DNA of 64,000 nt, from the NCBI GenBank assembly GCA_027487845.1, contig JAIYCV010000042.1, forward strand, positions 248,001 through 312,000, in the 5' to 3' direction. The notes below the pieces were generated by a model. The model saw only the letters and a program-made list of their open reading frames with translations. It had not been told where the DNA came from and did not search any database. Origin of the DNA: Flammeovirgaceae bacterium (GTDB taxonomy: Bacteria > Bacteroidota > Bacteroidia > Cytophagales > Cyclobacteriaceae). The stretch's first letter is position 1. The number at the start of each line of letters is the position of its first letter. Positions 38,596 to 48,532 of this stretch are shown piece after piece. The position numbers were made by a program, and so were the translations under genes.

Positions 38596-39572
38596 CTAAG
38601 TTTTCCGTAGCTAATCAACAACGATAAAACGCCAACCACAATCATTATAAAAGTTTGCCACGCATGAAAAATAAAGGTAAACGTAATCGCGTCAGGCTTT
38701 GGCAAATTATAGAGTATAACCAAAACTAATGGAACCAGTGTGTGGTATGAGCCTGTGCCTCCGGGTAGCGGCACCGCCATGGCAATAGAGCCAATCGCAA
38801 AAAGGCTAATCACCGCGCTAAAGCCCAACTGATTGGTTTCTGGGAAAGCCTTGAGCACACAATAGCTCATAAAAAAATACATGCCCCAAATTAGAAGTGA
38901 ATACAAAATAAATAACCCTTTGCTCTTAAGTTTAACGATCGATAGTAACCCTTCGGTAAATCCGGCAATCAATTTTTTTAGCTTTTCGTTTTTGCGAAGT
39001 AGGAATAATCCAACTAAACCACCTACCCCTAAGATCGCAAGCAGAATCAACCAAATGGGAATTTTAAAACCCGCGGACGAGGAAAAATCAAGTGTTGAAA
39101 TAAATTTCTCGAGTTTGTTCCATTCCAGGAAAAAGGAAACTACGACCAAAACAAAAAGTAAGATGACATCTACTATCCGTTCAATGATTACGGTGCCGAA
39201 CGAAATTTCAACAGGTGTTTTTTCTAGTTTGAAAAGATTGTAGCAACGAGATACTTCTCCCCCTCTTGGAATCACCAAATTTATCAGGTACCCTATCATC
39301 AGAGAAAGGAAACTGTTTTGAAGTGAAACGATGTTTCCGGAAGGCTTTAACAACATCCGCCATCGTTGCGCACGTATTACATGACTAAGGATAGCGACAC
39401 CAGCCATTAAATACAAATAAAACTTATCTGATTTGTTCCATGCATCAAGCAACACATCGAGCGAACTTTGATCTTTGCCCGCAACCAATCCGCGTAAAGC
39501 AAACCAAAGCAAACCAGCCGTGAGGGATATAATTATTACAAACTGAAGAAACGATTTGAGTCTCTTATCCAT
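38571..39572 (-). CDS. Lysylphosphatidylglycerol synthase TM domain / flippase-like (UPF0104) membrane protein
   Basis: Polytopic; RAQRWRMLLKP, NLVIPRGGEVSRCYNLFKLE, PLPGGTGSYHTL. Confidence 0.85.
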   Translation of the reverse strand: MDKRLKSFLQFVIIISLTAGLLWFALRGLVAGKDQSSLDVLLDAWNKSDKFYLYLMAGVAILSHVIRAQRWRMLLKPSGNIVSLQNSFLSLMIGYLINLVIPRGGEVSRCYNLFKLEKTPVEISFGTVIIERIVDVILLFVLVVVSFFLEWNKLEKFISTLDFSSSAGFKIPIWLILLAILGVGGLVGLFLLRKNEKLKKLIAGFTEGLLSIVKLKSKGLFILYSLLIWGMYFFMSYCVLKAFPETNQLGFSAVISLFAIGSIAMAVPLPGGTGSYHTLVPLVLVILYNLPKPDAITFTFIFHAWQTFIMIVVGVLSLLISYGKLRWKEAQTK

Positions 39573-39919
39573 CAGTTGAGTTTGTTATCAGGCGTAGGGA
39601 AAATCAATGTTGGCTTAAATGCTTTTCCTTCTTCAAAATCGATTGAAGCATATGAAATTATGATAACAATATCACCGACTGCGGCCTTTCTTGCTGCAGG
39701 GCCATTGAGACAGATCATACCTGAATTTCGTTCGCCTTTAATTACATAGGTTTCCAATCGCTCTCCGTTGTTCACATTCACAACCTGTACCTTTTCACCT
39801 TCAATTAAATTGGCGGCTTGCATGAGGGCTTCATCAATCGTAATGCTACCTACATAATGTAACTCAGCTTGAGTGATTCTTACTCTATGTATTTTGGACT
39901 TTAATATCTGAATGGTCAT
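39572..39919 (-). CDS. panD: Aspartate 1-decarboxylase
   Basis: [27 protein letters not shown] (Gly-Ser self-processing site), [23 protein letters not shown]. Confidence 0.96.
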   Translation of the reverse strand: MTIQILKSKIHRVRITQAELHYVGSITIDEALMQAANLIEGEKVQVVNVNNGERLETYVIKGERNSGMICLNGPAARKAAVGDIVIIISYASIDFEEGKAFKPTLIFPTPDNKLN

Positions 39920-40761
39920 ACTAAAAATATATTGTCGATCAATCTCACCTCTCCCACGTATCCTGAAATCAGCAAAATGGAATCTTTTGGATCGAGAACG
40001 AAATTTAATGAGATTAAGTTTTTGCGATCCGCTAATTCAATGTATTCAAGTTTTACTTGGTTTTCTTCAAAAAAATTAATTGTCTTTTCTCTTACAATCG
40101 TCATTTCAATTCCGTCTAACAATAAATTCTTCGCAAGCTGTAACGAGTTGTATAGAGTTAATGCCTTCAATCGCATTTCTGGTGCCAGCCTTAAATTGCG
40201 TGACGACATGGCTAGGCCATCTTCTTCGCGAACGGTAGGAACGCATTCCAACTTAACAGGGAACATAAGTTGCTCTACAAGCGATGAAATAACTTGAAAC
40301 TGCTGATAGTCCTTTTGGCCAAAATATGCCTTTGTAGGTTGAATAATGTTGAAAAGCTTAGAAACAACAAGGCCGACACCGCTAAAATGCCCTGGCCTGA
40401 ATTTCCCTTCTAAAATTTTATCAAGCCCACCAAAATCAATTTTTATTGGATTTGCGGCCGAATACATTACTTCATTAGAAGGAAAGAATAGGATATCGCA
40501 GCCAGCTTGGTTCAAAAGGGCAACGTCTTGTTCAAAAGTTCGGGGATATTTTGCTAGATCAGACGGGTTATTGAACTGTGTTGGGTTTACATAAACAGTT
40601 GCAATCGTAAGATCATTCTCTTTTTTTGAAGATTTTATCAGCTCCAAATGCCCTTTATGCAGAGCCCCCATGGTTGGCACAAGACCGATTGAATTGACGG
40701 AATTCCGCCTTTTAAAATCCAAAAAAGCCCTTATGGGCTCAACTTCTTTAAAGATTTCCAT
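39916..40761 (-). CDS. panC: Pantoate--beta-alanine ligase
   Basis: [17 protein letters not shown]...[24 protein letters not shown]...[11 protein letters not shown]. Confidence 0.96.
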   Translation of the reverse strand: MEIFKEVEPIRAFLDFKRRNSVNSIGLVPTMGALHKGHLELIKSSKKENDLTIATVYVNPTQFNNPSDLAKYPRTFEQDVALLNQAGCDILFFPSNEVMYSAANPIKIDFGGLDKILEGKFRPGHFSGVGLVVSKLFNIIQPTKAYFGQKDYQQFQVISSLVEQLMFPVKLECVPTVREEDGLAMSSRNLRLAPEMRLKALTLYNSLQLAKNLLLDGIEMTIVREKTINFFEENQVKLEYIELADRKNLISLNFVLDPKDSILLISGYVGEVRLIDNIFLV

Positions 40762-40784
40762 CAAGGCTTTTTCCTAAAGGGGTG

Positions 40785-40792
40785 CAAATATA
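40785..40792 (-). promoter_or_regulatory. Candidate -7 box (TATATTTG on minus) for panC-panD
   Basis: CAAATATA on plus; exact TAnnTTTG on minus, 24 nt upstream of the panC start. Confidence 0.5.
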
Positions 40793-40813
40793 GGTTTTAC
40801 AAATGAAGTACAG

Positions 40814-40844
40814 TTGAATACGGGGTGAAATTTGAGTACTTTTG
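40814..40844 (+). promoter_or_regulatory. Candidate Bacteroidota promoter TTG-N20-TACTTTTG for the GT5-like gene
   Basis: TTG at 40814-40816 and TACTTTTG at 40837-40844. Confidence 0.6.
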
Positions 40845-40883
40845 TGGCTCGTTTTCACTGTACTTTTCTAAAAATGTAATATT

Positions 40884-41690
40884 ATGTCAAAAATCCGTAT
40901 TCTATACGTAGCCAGTGAGATCAATCCGTTTCTGCAAACTACTGAAGTGTCAGATTTTGTGAGAAAGTTGCCCCAAGCCATGCAAGAAAGAGGGATGGAA
41001 ATTCGGATTCTGGTGCCACGTTTTGGTTTGATCAATGAACGGAAGAACCGTTTGCATGAAGTTGTAAGATTATCTGGTATCAATATCTCGGTGGGTGATG
41101 AGGAAAAACCGCTAATTATCAAGGTAGCTTCTATTCCAAACGCCAAATTGCAAGTGTACTTCATTGATAATGAAGATTACTTTCATCGCAAATCAGTTTT
41201 TCATGATAAGGAAAACCGGTTTTATGAAGATAATGACGAAAGAGCCATCTTCTTTTGCAAAGGAGCCATTGAAACCGTGCGTAAACTGGGCTGGTCTCCT
41301 GATATTGTTCACTGCAACGATTGGATCACCAGCTTCATTCCATTATATTTAAAGACAACGTATAAAAACGATCCGTTGTTCAAAAACACAAAAACCATTT
41401 TTACTATTTATGATAATAGCTTCACCCATAAATTTAAGGGTGACTTACTCGGTAAAGTGAGAATGCTGGATATCGAAGACAACATGCTCGGTCATTTAAA
41501 GACAGCCGACTATGAAGGCTTTGTTAAACTAGCCGCTCAATTTTCCGATTCGGTATCAGTGGCTGGAGAGAACAACAAAAAGCTCGAAGGGCTGATGAAA
41601 AAAATTAAAGAGAAGAAAATTGAATCGATTGAATCAGACGATACGTGCACCGAATCGTATTACAATTTGTATAACGAATTGGTCAGTTAG
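40884..41690 (+). CDS. Glycogen/starch synthase (GT5) N-terminal-domain-only protein
   Basis: SKIRILYVASEINPFLQTTEVSDFVRKLPQAMQERGMEIRILVPRFG...PDIVHCNDWITSFIPLYLKT; 268 aa, no GT1-type C-terminal domain. Confidence 0.85.
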   Translation: MSKIRILYVASEINPFLQTTEVSDFVRKLPQAMQERGMEIRILVPRFGLINERKNRLHEVVRLSGINISVGDEEKPLIIKVASIPNAKLQVYFIDNEDYFHRKSVFHDKENRFYEDNDERAIFFCKGAIETVRKLGWSPDIVHCNDWITSFIPLYLKTTYKNDPLFKNTKTIFTIYDNSFTHKFKGDLLGKVRMLDIEDNMLGHLKTADYEGFVKLAAQFSDSVSVAGENNKKLEGLMKKIKEKKIESIESDDTCTESYYNLYNELVS

Positions 41691-41719
41691 TTCTTTTTCA
41701 AACGATAGAAAAGATAAAG

Positions 41720-41751
41720 TCCCAACTAGGTTACTCTAGTTGGGATTTTTT
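41720..41751 (+). terminator. Rho-independent terminator after the GT5-like gene
   Basis: TCCCAACTAG-GTTACT-CTAGTTGGGA-TTTTTT. Confidence 0.92.
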
Positions 41752-41774
41752 CATTAATCTTAAAAAAAAATAGT

Positions 41775-43613
41775 ATGTGTGGAATAGTTGGATACGTTGG
41801 CTTTCGTCAAGCGCAGGAGGTAGTAATTAAAGGACTAAAAAGACTTGAGTACAGGGGGTATGACAGTGCCGGGATAGCATTACTCAATAACAATAAGCTA
41901 TCCGTTTACAAGAAAAAGGGGAAGGTTTCAGAATTAGAAGGTTTTATAAAGGACAAAGAGCTCACAAGCACCATCGGAATGGGGCACACACGATGGGCAA
42001 CCCATGGCGAGCCGAATGACGAAAATGCACACCCTCATTATTCAGCCACTAAAAAACTAGCGATAATCCATAACGGTATTATCGAAAATTACAGCGCGCT
42101 CAAACAAGACTTAATTAAGAAGGGCCATACCTTCTTAAGTGAAACTGACACAGAGGTTTTCATTCATTTTATTGAAGACATAAAAGAAAAAGAAAAATGT
42201 ACATTAGATGAAGCGGTGAGGCTGGCACTTACTAAAGTAGTAGGTGCGTATGCAATCGTTGTCATTTCGTTGGAAGATCCTTCGCTATTAATCGCTGCTC
42301 GCAAAGGCAGCCCGTTGGTCGTTGGTGTTGGTAAAAATGAATTCTTCTTAGCTTCCGATGCCACACCTATTATTGAATACACCAACGAAGTTGTCTATTT
42401 GAATGATCAAGAGTTAGCCATTATTAACAATGGTAAGCTAACGATTAAGAATATAGCTAACCTTCCTTTAACTCCTTACATCCAAACGATAGACCTTGAA
42501 TTAGATGCAATTGAAAAAGGTGGTTATGATCATTTTATGATCAAGGAAATATTCGAACAGTCACGATCCATAAAAGATTGCTTGCGTGGAAGGCTTGACT
42601 CTTCTAGCGGAAGACTGGTGCTGGGAGGCTTGCGCGAATATCTTAATAAACTTGTGAATGCTGACCGGATCATCATTATTGCTTGCGGAACTTCTTGGCA
42701 CGCTGGTCTAGTAGCGGAATATTTCTTTGAAGAATTTTGTCGGATACCGGTTGAAGTAGAGTATGCTTCGGAATTTAGGTATAGAGATCCGGTAGTGCGC
42801 GAAGGAGATGTTGTTATTGCCATCTCACAATCGGGTGAAACAGCTGATACGTTAGCAGCGATCGAACAAGCTAAATCGAAAGGCGCAATTATTTTTGGGG
42901 TTTGTAATGTGGTCGGCTCATCCATTCCAAGAGCAACGCATGCTGGAGCGTACACACATGCCGGCCCTGAAATTGGTGTAGCAAGTACAAAGGCTTTTAC
43001 TGCACAACTAACGGTGCTAAATATGATTGCCCTAATTGTGGCGCAAAAGAAAGGCACCATCACAGAACAAAAATTTCATGAGCTATTGGTGGAAATGGAG
43101 AATCTTCCAGCAAAAGTAGAAAAGACTCTTTTGCTGAATGAAAAGATAAAAGAGATTGCATACACCTTTAAAGACTCTACTAACTTTTTATACCTAGGAC
43201 GGGGTTACAATTTCCCAGTAGCACTTGAAGGCGCGTTAAAATTAAAAGAAATTTCGTATATCCATGCAGAAGGATATCCAGCAGCTGAAATGAAACACGG
43301 CCCTATTGCACTAATCGACAAAGAAATGCCTGTTGTGTTTATCGCGACAAAGGATAGTTCCTACGAAAAAATTGTTTCAAACATTCAAGAAGTAAAAGCA
43401 AGAAAAGGGCGAATTATTTCTATTGTCACGGAAGGCGACACTACAATTCCTGCGATGTCAGAATTTGTGATCGAAGTGTCAGCAACACTTGAGCCCTTGA
43501 TGCCATTAATTTCAGTGCTGCCTTTACAACTTCTTTCTTACCACATCGCGGTCATGCGCGGTTGTAATGTTGATCAGCCACGTAACTTAGCCAAATCTGT
43601 AACGGTTGAGTAA
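41775..43613 (+). CDS. glmS: Glutamine--fructose-6-phosphate aminotransferase (isomerizing)
   Basis: MCGIVGYVG N-terminal Cys, GHTRWATHGEPND, two SIS domains, C-terminal DQPRNLAKSVTVE. Confidence 0.97.
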   Translation: MCGIVGYVGFRQAQEVVIKGLKRLEYRGYDSAGIALLNNNKLSVYKKKGKVSELEGFIKDKELTSTIGMGHTRWATHGEPNDENAHPHYSATKKLAIIHNGIIENYSALKQDLIKKGHTFLSETDTEVFIHFIEDIKEKEKCTLDEAVRLALTKVVGAYAIVVISLEDPSLLIAARKGSPLVVGVGKNEFFLASDATPIIEYTNEVVYLNDQELAIINNGKLTIKNIANLPLTPYIQTIDLELDAIEKGGYDHFMIKEIFEQSRSIKDCLRGRLDSSSGRLVLGGLREYLNKLVNADRIIIIACGTSWHAGLVAEYFFEEFCRIPVEVEYASEFRYRDPVVREGDVVIAISQSGETADTLAAIEQAKSKGAIIFGVCNVVGSSIPRATHAGAYTHAGPEIGVASTKAFTAQLTVLNMIALIVAQKKGTITEQKFHELLVEMENLPAKVEKTLLLNEKIKEIAYTFKDSTNFLYLGRGYNFPVALEGALKLKEISYIHAEGYPAAEMKHGPIALIDKEMPVVFIATKDSSYEKIVSNIQEVKARKGRIISIVTEGDTTIPAMSEFVIEVSATLEPLMPLISVLPLQLLSYHIAVMRGCNVDQPRNLAKSVTVE

Positions 43614-43646
43614 GTGATTAAGTCTGGTTGGTTGAATTATCGATCA

Positions 43647-43757
43647 ATGAAGGGTATTGAAAGTTCCGAAGTACTTGGGGTTTTGCTTGTGGCAACAATA
43701 TTTTTTTCATTATTTTTCTTATTCAACCGATTCAGAAAAAGAAAGAAGCCGGATTGA
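43647..43757 (+). CDS. Possible 36-aa single-TM small protein
   Basis: MKGIESSEVLGVLLVATIFFSLFFLFNRFRKRKKPD: TM followed by a polybasic tail. Below the ORF-track length cutoff. Confidence 0.35.
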   Translation: MKGIESSEVLGVLLVATIFFSLFFLFNRFRKRKKPD

Positions 43758-43994
43758 TTGGATTTGCACACTATACGATCGTTAATAAGTTAATGCAATC
43801 GATAGAGCTAATTGAATTACCGAACCATTTTCATCTGGTAACCGAATTACTGCAATTCGTAGGTTTTGAATACATTTTCTAATGCAAAAAAAACGCAAAC
43901 GTTATTTCAGATGAATAGTGTGGTTTTCTTACAACTTACAACCCTGCCTAGTTTGCTACCGTATATTTGTATCGAAAACAAAACGAGAAAAATT

Positions 43995-44567
43995 ATGAAA
44001 ACAAAAAATGTAATCCTTACTGCTCTAGCAGCAACGTTTGTGTCGGTACTGGCTTTTGCTAAAGATCCAGGTACACCTAAGGTGGTTGTTGTAAACCAAA
44101 AATCAGGTGTGTTTAAAGTTATCTATGACGGACAGAAGTCGTCAAAAGTAACCATGAGAATATTAAGTGCAAATGGCACTGAAGTGTTCTCCGAAAACTT
44201 AGGTATCGTTAGCGGATTTGTGCGTCCTATAAACTTTACTGGCATGGCTGATGGTGAGTACACCATTGAAATAGCTGATAACGCAGGAACTCAAAGCCAA
44301 AAAGTTACTTATAGTAAAGAAGTATCTGCTAACTCAGTTCATATTGCACGTATTGCAGAAAGCAGCAAATATTTGCTAGCCGTTGCTAACAAAGGGTCTG
44401 AGCAAATCAATGTGAAAATATTTGATGGTTCAAACAACTTGGTTCACGATGAAAACATGACAGTGACTGGTAACTTTGGTTTAGTCTACAACTTGACACA
44501 AGTTGCTGGTACACCAACCTTCGAGGTTTCCGACAAAACTGGTAATGTTAAAACAATAAAGTATTAA
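43995..44567 (+). CDS. Secreted beta-rich hypothetical protein; start placed at ATG 43995
   Basis: Signal peptide MKTKNVILTALAATFVSVLAFA; TATATTTG -7-like box at 43962-43969 sits inside the longer ORF-track version (43866). Confidence 0.7.
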   Translation: MKTKNVILTALAATFVSVLAFAKDPGTPKVVVVNQKSGVFKVIYDGQKSSKVTMRILSANGTEVFSENLGIVSGFVRPINFTGMADGEYTIEIADNAGTQSQKVTYSKEVSANSVHIARIAESSKYLLAVANKGSEQINVKIFDGSNNLVHDENMTVTGNFGLVYNLTQVAGTPTFEVSDKTGNVKTIKY

Positions 44568-44591
44568 TCAGAACTTTTCTGAAAACTAAAG

Positions 44592-44620
44592 ACCTCCCGT
44601 TACGAGCGGGAGGTTTTTTT
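44592..44620 (+). terminator. Rho-independent terminator
   Basis: ACCTCCCG-TTACGAG-CGGGAGGT followed by a T run. Confidence 0.93.
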
Positions 44621-44742
44621 ATGCTAAACCGAGACATTAATGCTATCAAATACCGTATTGTTTTTGTTAGCAGCTCGATTTAAAATACTTTATTTTAATA
44701 AGCAGATAATTTCTGATATTTGAACAAACGTAAATCAACAGT

Positions 44743-45123
44743 ATGTCAAAATCAGCAATCTATTCAGCCAACGCCCCCGAACCCATTGGCCCTTACAGCC
44801 AAGCGATACAACACGGAAACATGCTTTTCATTTCTGGACAGATCGCCATACAGAAGCCATCTGGCAAAATTATCACAGATGACATTGTACAGGAGACAAC
44901 TCAAGTGATGAAAAATATTGGCGAAATTTTACATGCCGCTGGTTTTGATTTCTCCAACGTGGTAAAAAGCACGATATTCCTCAAAGACTTTAATGACTTT
45001 GCGAAAGTAAATGAAATTTATGGTCAGAATTTTCCTGCTAACCCACCTGCTCGCGAAACGGTGGAGGTAAGTCGGCTACCAAAAGATGTGAGTGTAGAGA
45101 TTTCCTGTATTGCGGTGAAGTAG
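44743..45123 (+). CDS. RidA family reactive intermediate/imine deaminase
   Basis: NAPEPIGPYSQAIQHGNMLFISGQIAI...NPPARETVEVSRLPKDVSVEISCIAVK. Confidence 0.95.
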   Translation: MSKSAIYSANAPEPIGPYSQAIQHGNMLFISGQIAIQKPSGKIITDDIVQETTQVMKNIGEILHAAGFDFSNVVKSTIFLKDFNDFAKVNEIYGQNFPANPPARETVEVSRLPKDVSVEISCIAVK

Positions 45124-45201
45124 ATTTGAGCCTCACGTGATGAATCGCCATCTGTTTGGTATTACTAGGTAAGCTAATAGCTGGTAGCCAAATACTCGCG
45201 G

Positions 45202-46863
45202 CTATTTACTAACCTCCTTCGCCCACATGTCATTCAAAGTAACAGCTCGGTTAAAGATCAATTTATCTTTGGTTGAGTCTTTGTCTAATACAAAATATCC
45301 CTTCCTTAAAAACTGAAATCGTTCCATTTCGGTTGCGCCAGCAATCGCTGGTTCTGCATACACGTTCGGTAACACCGACAATGATTCCGGGTTAATATAA
45401 TCTTTAAAATCCCCCTCGGCAATTGACACATTCTCTACTTTAAAGAGCCTATCATACAACCTTACCTCAACACCTAAAGCATGACTGGCACTCACCCAAT
45501 GCAAAACACCTTTTACTTTTATTCCTGATACGTCTGAGCCGCTTTTACTCTCTGGAACGTAACTGCAATGGACCTCAACTATGTTTCCGTTGCCATCTTT
45601 TATTACCTCATTACATTGGATTATATAGGCGCTCTTCAAGCGCACCATCTGCCCTGGCGCCAATCGGAAATATTTTTTTGGTGGCTCTTCCATGAAATCT
45701 TCGCGCTCGATGAACAATTCGCGCCCGAAAGGAATATCACGACTACCTGGATTATCATGATCTTCCGGATTGTTTTCGCTTGCTAAAATTTCCGATTTAT
45801 CTTCAGGGTAATTGGTAATCACTACTTTTAACGGATCAAAAACTACCATTCTTCTGGTAGCCACCTTGTTCAGATGATCGCGCACACAAAATTCCAACAA
45901 ACCCACGTCAATTAAATTTTCACGCTTGGCAATTCCAATCTTGTCACAAAACTGGCGAATGCTTTCGGGCGTGTAGCCTCTTCTTCGAACGCCAGCCAGC
46001 GTGGGCATACGAGGGTCATCCCACCCGGCAACGTGTTTTTCATTTACCAGTTGAAGCAACTTACGTTTGCTCATAATAGTATACGTCATGTTCAATCTGG
46101 CAAACTCATATTGATGTGAGGGGTAAATAGAAAGCTTCTCTATAAACCAATCATATAAAGCGCGATGCGGAACAAATTCAAGCGTACAAATACTATGCGT
46201 AACATTTTCGATGGCATCACTTTGACCATGTGCGAAATCATACATAGGATAAACGCACCAATTATTGCCAGTGCGATGATGGTGAGTATGCTTTATCCTG
46301 TACATCAATGGATCTCGCATGTGCATGTTAACATGTGCCATGTCTACTTTCGCTCGTAGTACTTTCTCGCCATCTTTGTATTTGCCTTCCTTCATTTCGG
46401 CAAACAGCCTTAGATTTTCTTCGATACTCCTATCCCGATAAGGGCTGTTTACCCCCGGTTGCGTGGGTGTGCCTTTTTGTTTTGCTATCTCTTCACTGGA
46501 ACTGTCATCCACATAAGCAAGACCTTTAGTGACTAATGTTACCGCAAACTGATAGAGTTGCTCAAAATAATCGGAAGCGTAAAGTTCTTGTGCCCAATTG
46601 AAACCAAGCCACTTAATATCATTTTTGATACCTTCCACATATTCCGTTTCCTCTGTAACAGGATTGGTATCATCAAATCGTAAATTAGTTTTACCTCCGT
46701 ACTTCAATGCCAACCCAAAATTTAAACAAATACTCTTGGCATGACCCATATGGAGATATCCGTTCGGCTCGGGTGGAAAGCGGGTTATAATGCTTTTATA
46801 TTTACCTGAAGCCAAGTCGGCTTCGACAATCTCTTCGAGAAAATTTAAACTCTTTTCGTCCAT
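45202..46863 (-). CDS. glnS: Glutaminyl-tRNA synthetase; start placed at ATG 46863 (ORF track extends to 46938)
   Basis: FPPEPNGYLHMGHAKSI (HIGH region), FDDTNP, IMSKRKL (KMSKS-like). Confidence 0.95.
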   Translation of the reverse strand: MDEKSLNFLEEIVEADLASGKYKSIITRFPPEPNGYLHMGHAKSICLNFGLALKYGGKTNLRFDDTNPVTEETEYVEGIKNDIKWLGFNWAQELYASDYFEQLYQFAVTLVTKGLAYVDDSSSEEIAKQKGTPTQPGVNSPYRDRSIEENLRLFAEMKEGKYKDGEKVLRAKVDMAHVNMHMRDPLMYRIKHTHHHRTGNNWCVYPMYDFAHGQSDAIENVTHSICTLEFVPHRALYDWFIEKLSIYPSHQYEFARLNMTYTIMSKRKLLQLVNEKHVAGWDDPRMPTLAGVRRRGYTPESIRQFCDKIGIAKRENLIDVGLLEFCVRDHLNKVATRRMVVFDPLKVVITNYPEDKSEILASENNPEDHDNPGSRDIPFGRELFIEREDFMEEPPKKYFRLAPGQMVRLKSAYIIQCNEVIKDGNGNIVEVHCSYVPESKSGSDVSGIKVKGVLHWVSASHALGVEVRLYDRLFKVENVSIAEGDFKDYINPESLSVLPNVYAEPAIAGATEMERFQFLRKGYFVLDKDSTKDKLIFNRAVTLNDMWAKEVSK

Positions 46864-46885
46864 CGACCAATGAAATTTTAAGTTG

Positions 46886-46893
46886 CAAAGGTA
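46886..46893 (-). promoter_or_regulatory. Candidate -7 box (TACCTTTG on minus) for glnS
   Basis: CAAAGGTA on plus, 23 nt upstream of the 46863 start and inside the longer ORF-track version. Confidence 0.5.
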
Positions 46894-46973
46894 TAAAGGC
46901 TTTTTGGTTGGTTTTGAAATAATTTTAGAAAGAAACAATACTCAAATCGAGGCTAATATTGTCAATCATCTTT

Positions 46974-46981
46974 TACCTTTG
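46974..46981 (+). promoter_or_regulatory. Candidate -7 box (TACCTTTG) for gltX
   Basis: Exact TAnnTTTG match 19 nt upstream of ATG 47000; no well-spaced -33 seen. Confidence 0.5.
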
Positions 46982-46999
46982 TTAGCCAAAAACTAAAGC

Positions 47000-48532
47000 A
47001 TGACCAAACCCGTTCGCGTTCGTTTCGCACCCAGCCCAACAGGTGCACTTCACATCGGTGGGATACGTACAGCGCTTTACAACTACTTACTTGCCCGCCA
47101 AACTGGCGGCACCATGATACTTCGCATTGAAGACACCGACCAAAACCGTTTTGTGCCAGGTGCCGAAGAATTTATCATCGAATCGCTAAAGTGGGTCGGC
47201 ATTGCAATAGACGAAGGGCAAAGTGTGGGCGGCCCTTATGCACCCTATCGGCAGTCGGAGCGAAAGCACCTTTACAAAAAATATGTGGATCAATTGATTG
47301 CTTCCGCGAAAGCATACTACGCCTTTGATAGCGAAGGCGAAATCGAGGCCATGCGCATCCGATTAAAAGCCGAAGGCAACGATAACCAACAATATGGCAT
47401 TCATTCAAGGTTATCCATGCGCAACTCGCTTTCGTTGAGCGAAGCCGAAACGACCCAGTTGCTGGAGTCGGGTGCGCCTTACGTGATACGCGCAAAAATT
47501 GAAAGCGGTCACCAAGTAGTGGTAAACGACCTTACCCGCGGAAGCGTAACAGTTCAATCAGACACACTGGATGATAAAGTATTAATGAAATCAGACGGAA
47601 TGCCGACCTATCATTTGGCAAACGTGGTGGACGATTACTTAATGAAGATATCGCACGTAATACGAGGCGAAGAGTGGCTACCTTCAGCACCACTACATGT
47701 CTTACTTTACCAGTATTTGGGTTGGCAAAATGAGATGCCAGAGTTTGCGCATTTACCACTCTTACTTAAGCCCGATGGCAATGGCAAACTCAGCAAGCGT
47801 GATGCAGATAAAATGGGTTTTCCTATTTTCCCACTTACGTGGAAGGATCCTCATACCGGTGAAGTGGCAACTGGATACAGAGAAGCCGGATATTTACCCC
47901 AAGCTTTAATTAATTTCCTTGCCTTCTTAGGATGGAACCCTGGTACTGAACAAGAGATTTTCTCTATGACGCAGCTGATTGATTCGTTCGCCATACAACG
48001 GATTGGAAAGGCCGGAGCGAAGTTCGATATACAAAAAGCGCAATGGTTCAATCAACAGTATTTACGCGGCAAATCAAACGAAGAGCTCGCTATCTACTTG
48101 ATGGATTCATTATCAAAAGAAAACATCAATTGCAGCAATGCTGTGGCTGAAAAAATCTGTGGCTTGTTAAAAGATAGAGTAACATTCCCGCAAGACTTTT
48201 GGTTGCAAGGGAAATTCTTTTTCAAAGCCCCCACAAGTTATGATGAACAAGTCACAAATAAGAAGTGGACTCAGGAAGCTGTGACTGTCCTAACTCAATA
48301 CGCTAATCAAATCAAAAAGTCAGACACTATAACCGCTGATGTTGCAAAATCTATTCTCGAAAAAGTTACCAGTGAATTAAACGTAGGTACGGGAAAAATA
48401 CTTCAGCCGTTGAGGGTATCGATAACTGGTGGTGCTTCGGGGCCTGACCTAATGGCGACCATAGAAGTGTTAGGCGTTGAAGAAGCAACTAAAAGAATTG
48501 AACATGCGTTGAAAACCATACCGATAAAATAA
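47000..48532 (+). CDS. gltX: Glutamyl-tRNA synthetase
   Basis: VRVRFAPSPTGALHIGGIRTALYNYLLAR; GKLSKRDADKMGFPIFPLTW. Confidence 0.96.
   Translation: MTKPVRVRFAPSPTGALHIGGIRTALYNYLLARQTGGTMILRIEDTDQNRFVPGAEEFIIESLKWVGIAIDEGQSVGGPYAPYRQSERKHLYKKYVDQLIASAKAYYAFDSEGEIEAMRIRLKAEGNDNQQYGIHSRLSMRNSLSLSEAETTQLLESGAPYVIRAKIESGHQVVVNDLTRGSVTVQSDTLDDKVLMKSDGMPTYHLANVVDDYLMKISHVIRGEEWLPSAPLHVLLYQYLGWQNEMPEFAHLPLLLKPDGNGKLSKRDADKMGFPIFPLTWKDPHTGEVATGYREAGYLPQALINFLAFLGWNPGTEQEIFSMTQLIDSFAIQRIGKAGAKFDIQKAQWFNQQYLRGKSNEELAIYLMDSLSKENINCSNAVAEKICGLLKDRVTFPQDFWLQGKFFFKAPTSYDEQVTNKKWTQEAVTVLTQYANQIKKSDTITADVAKSILEKVTSELNVGTGKILQPLRVSITGGASGPDLMATIEVLGVEEATKRIEHALKTIPIK

Noticed and set aside
42530-43063. 177-aa antisense ORF inside glmS
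   Set aside because: Fully opposite a strongly conserved glmS; composition typical of a shadow frame; no recognisable domain.
47175-47495. 106-aa antisense ORF in gltX
   Set aside because: Opposite a conserved GltX region; shadow ORF.
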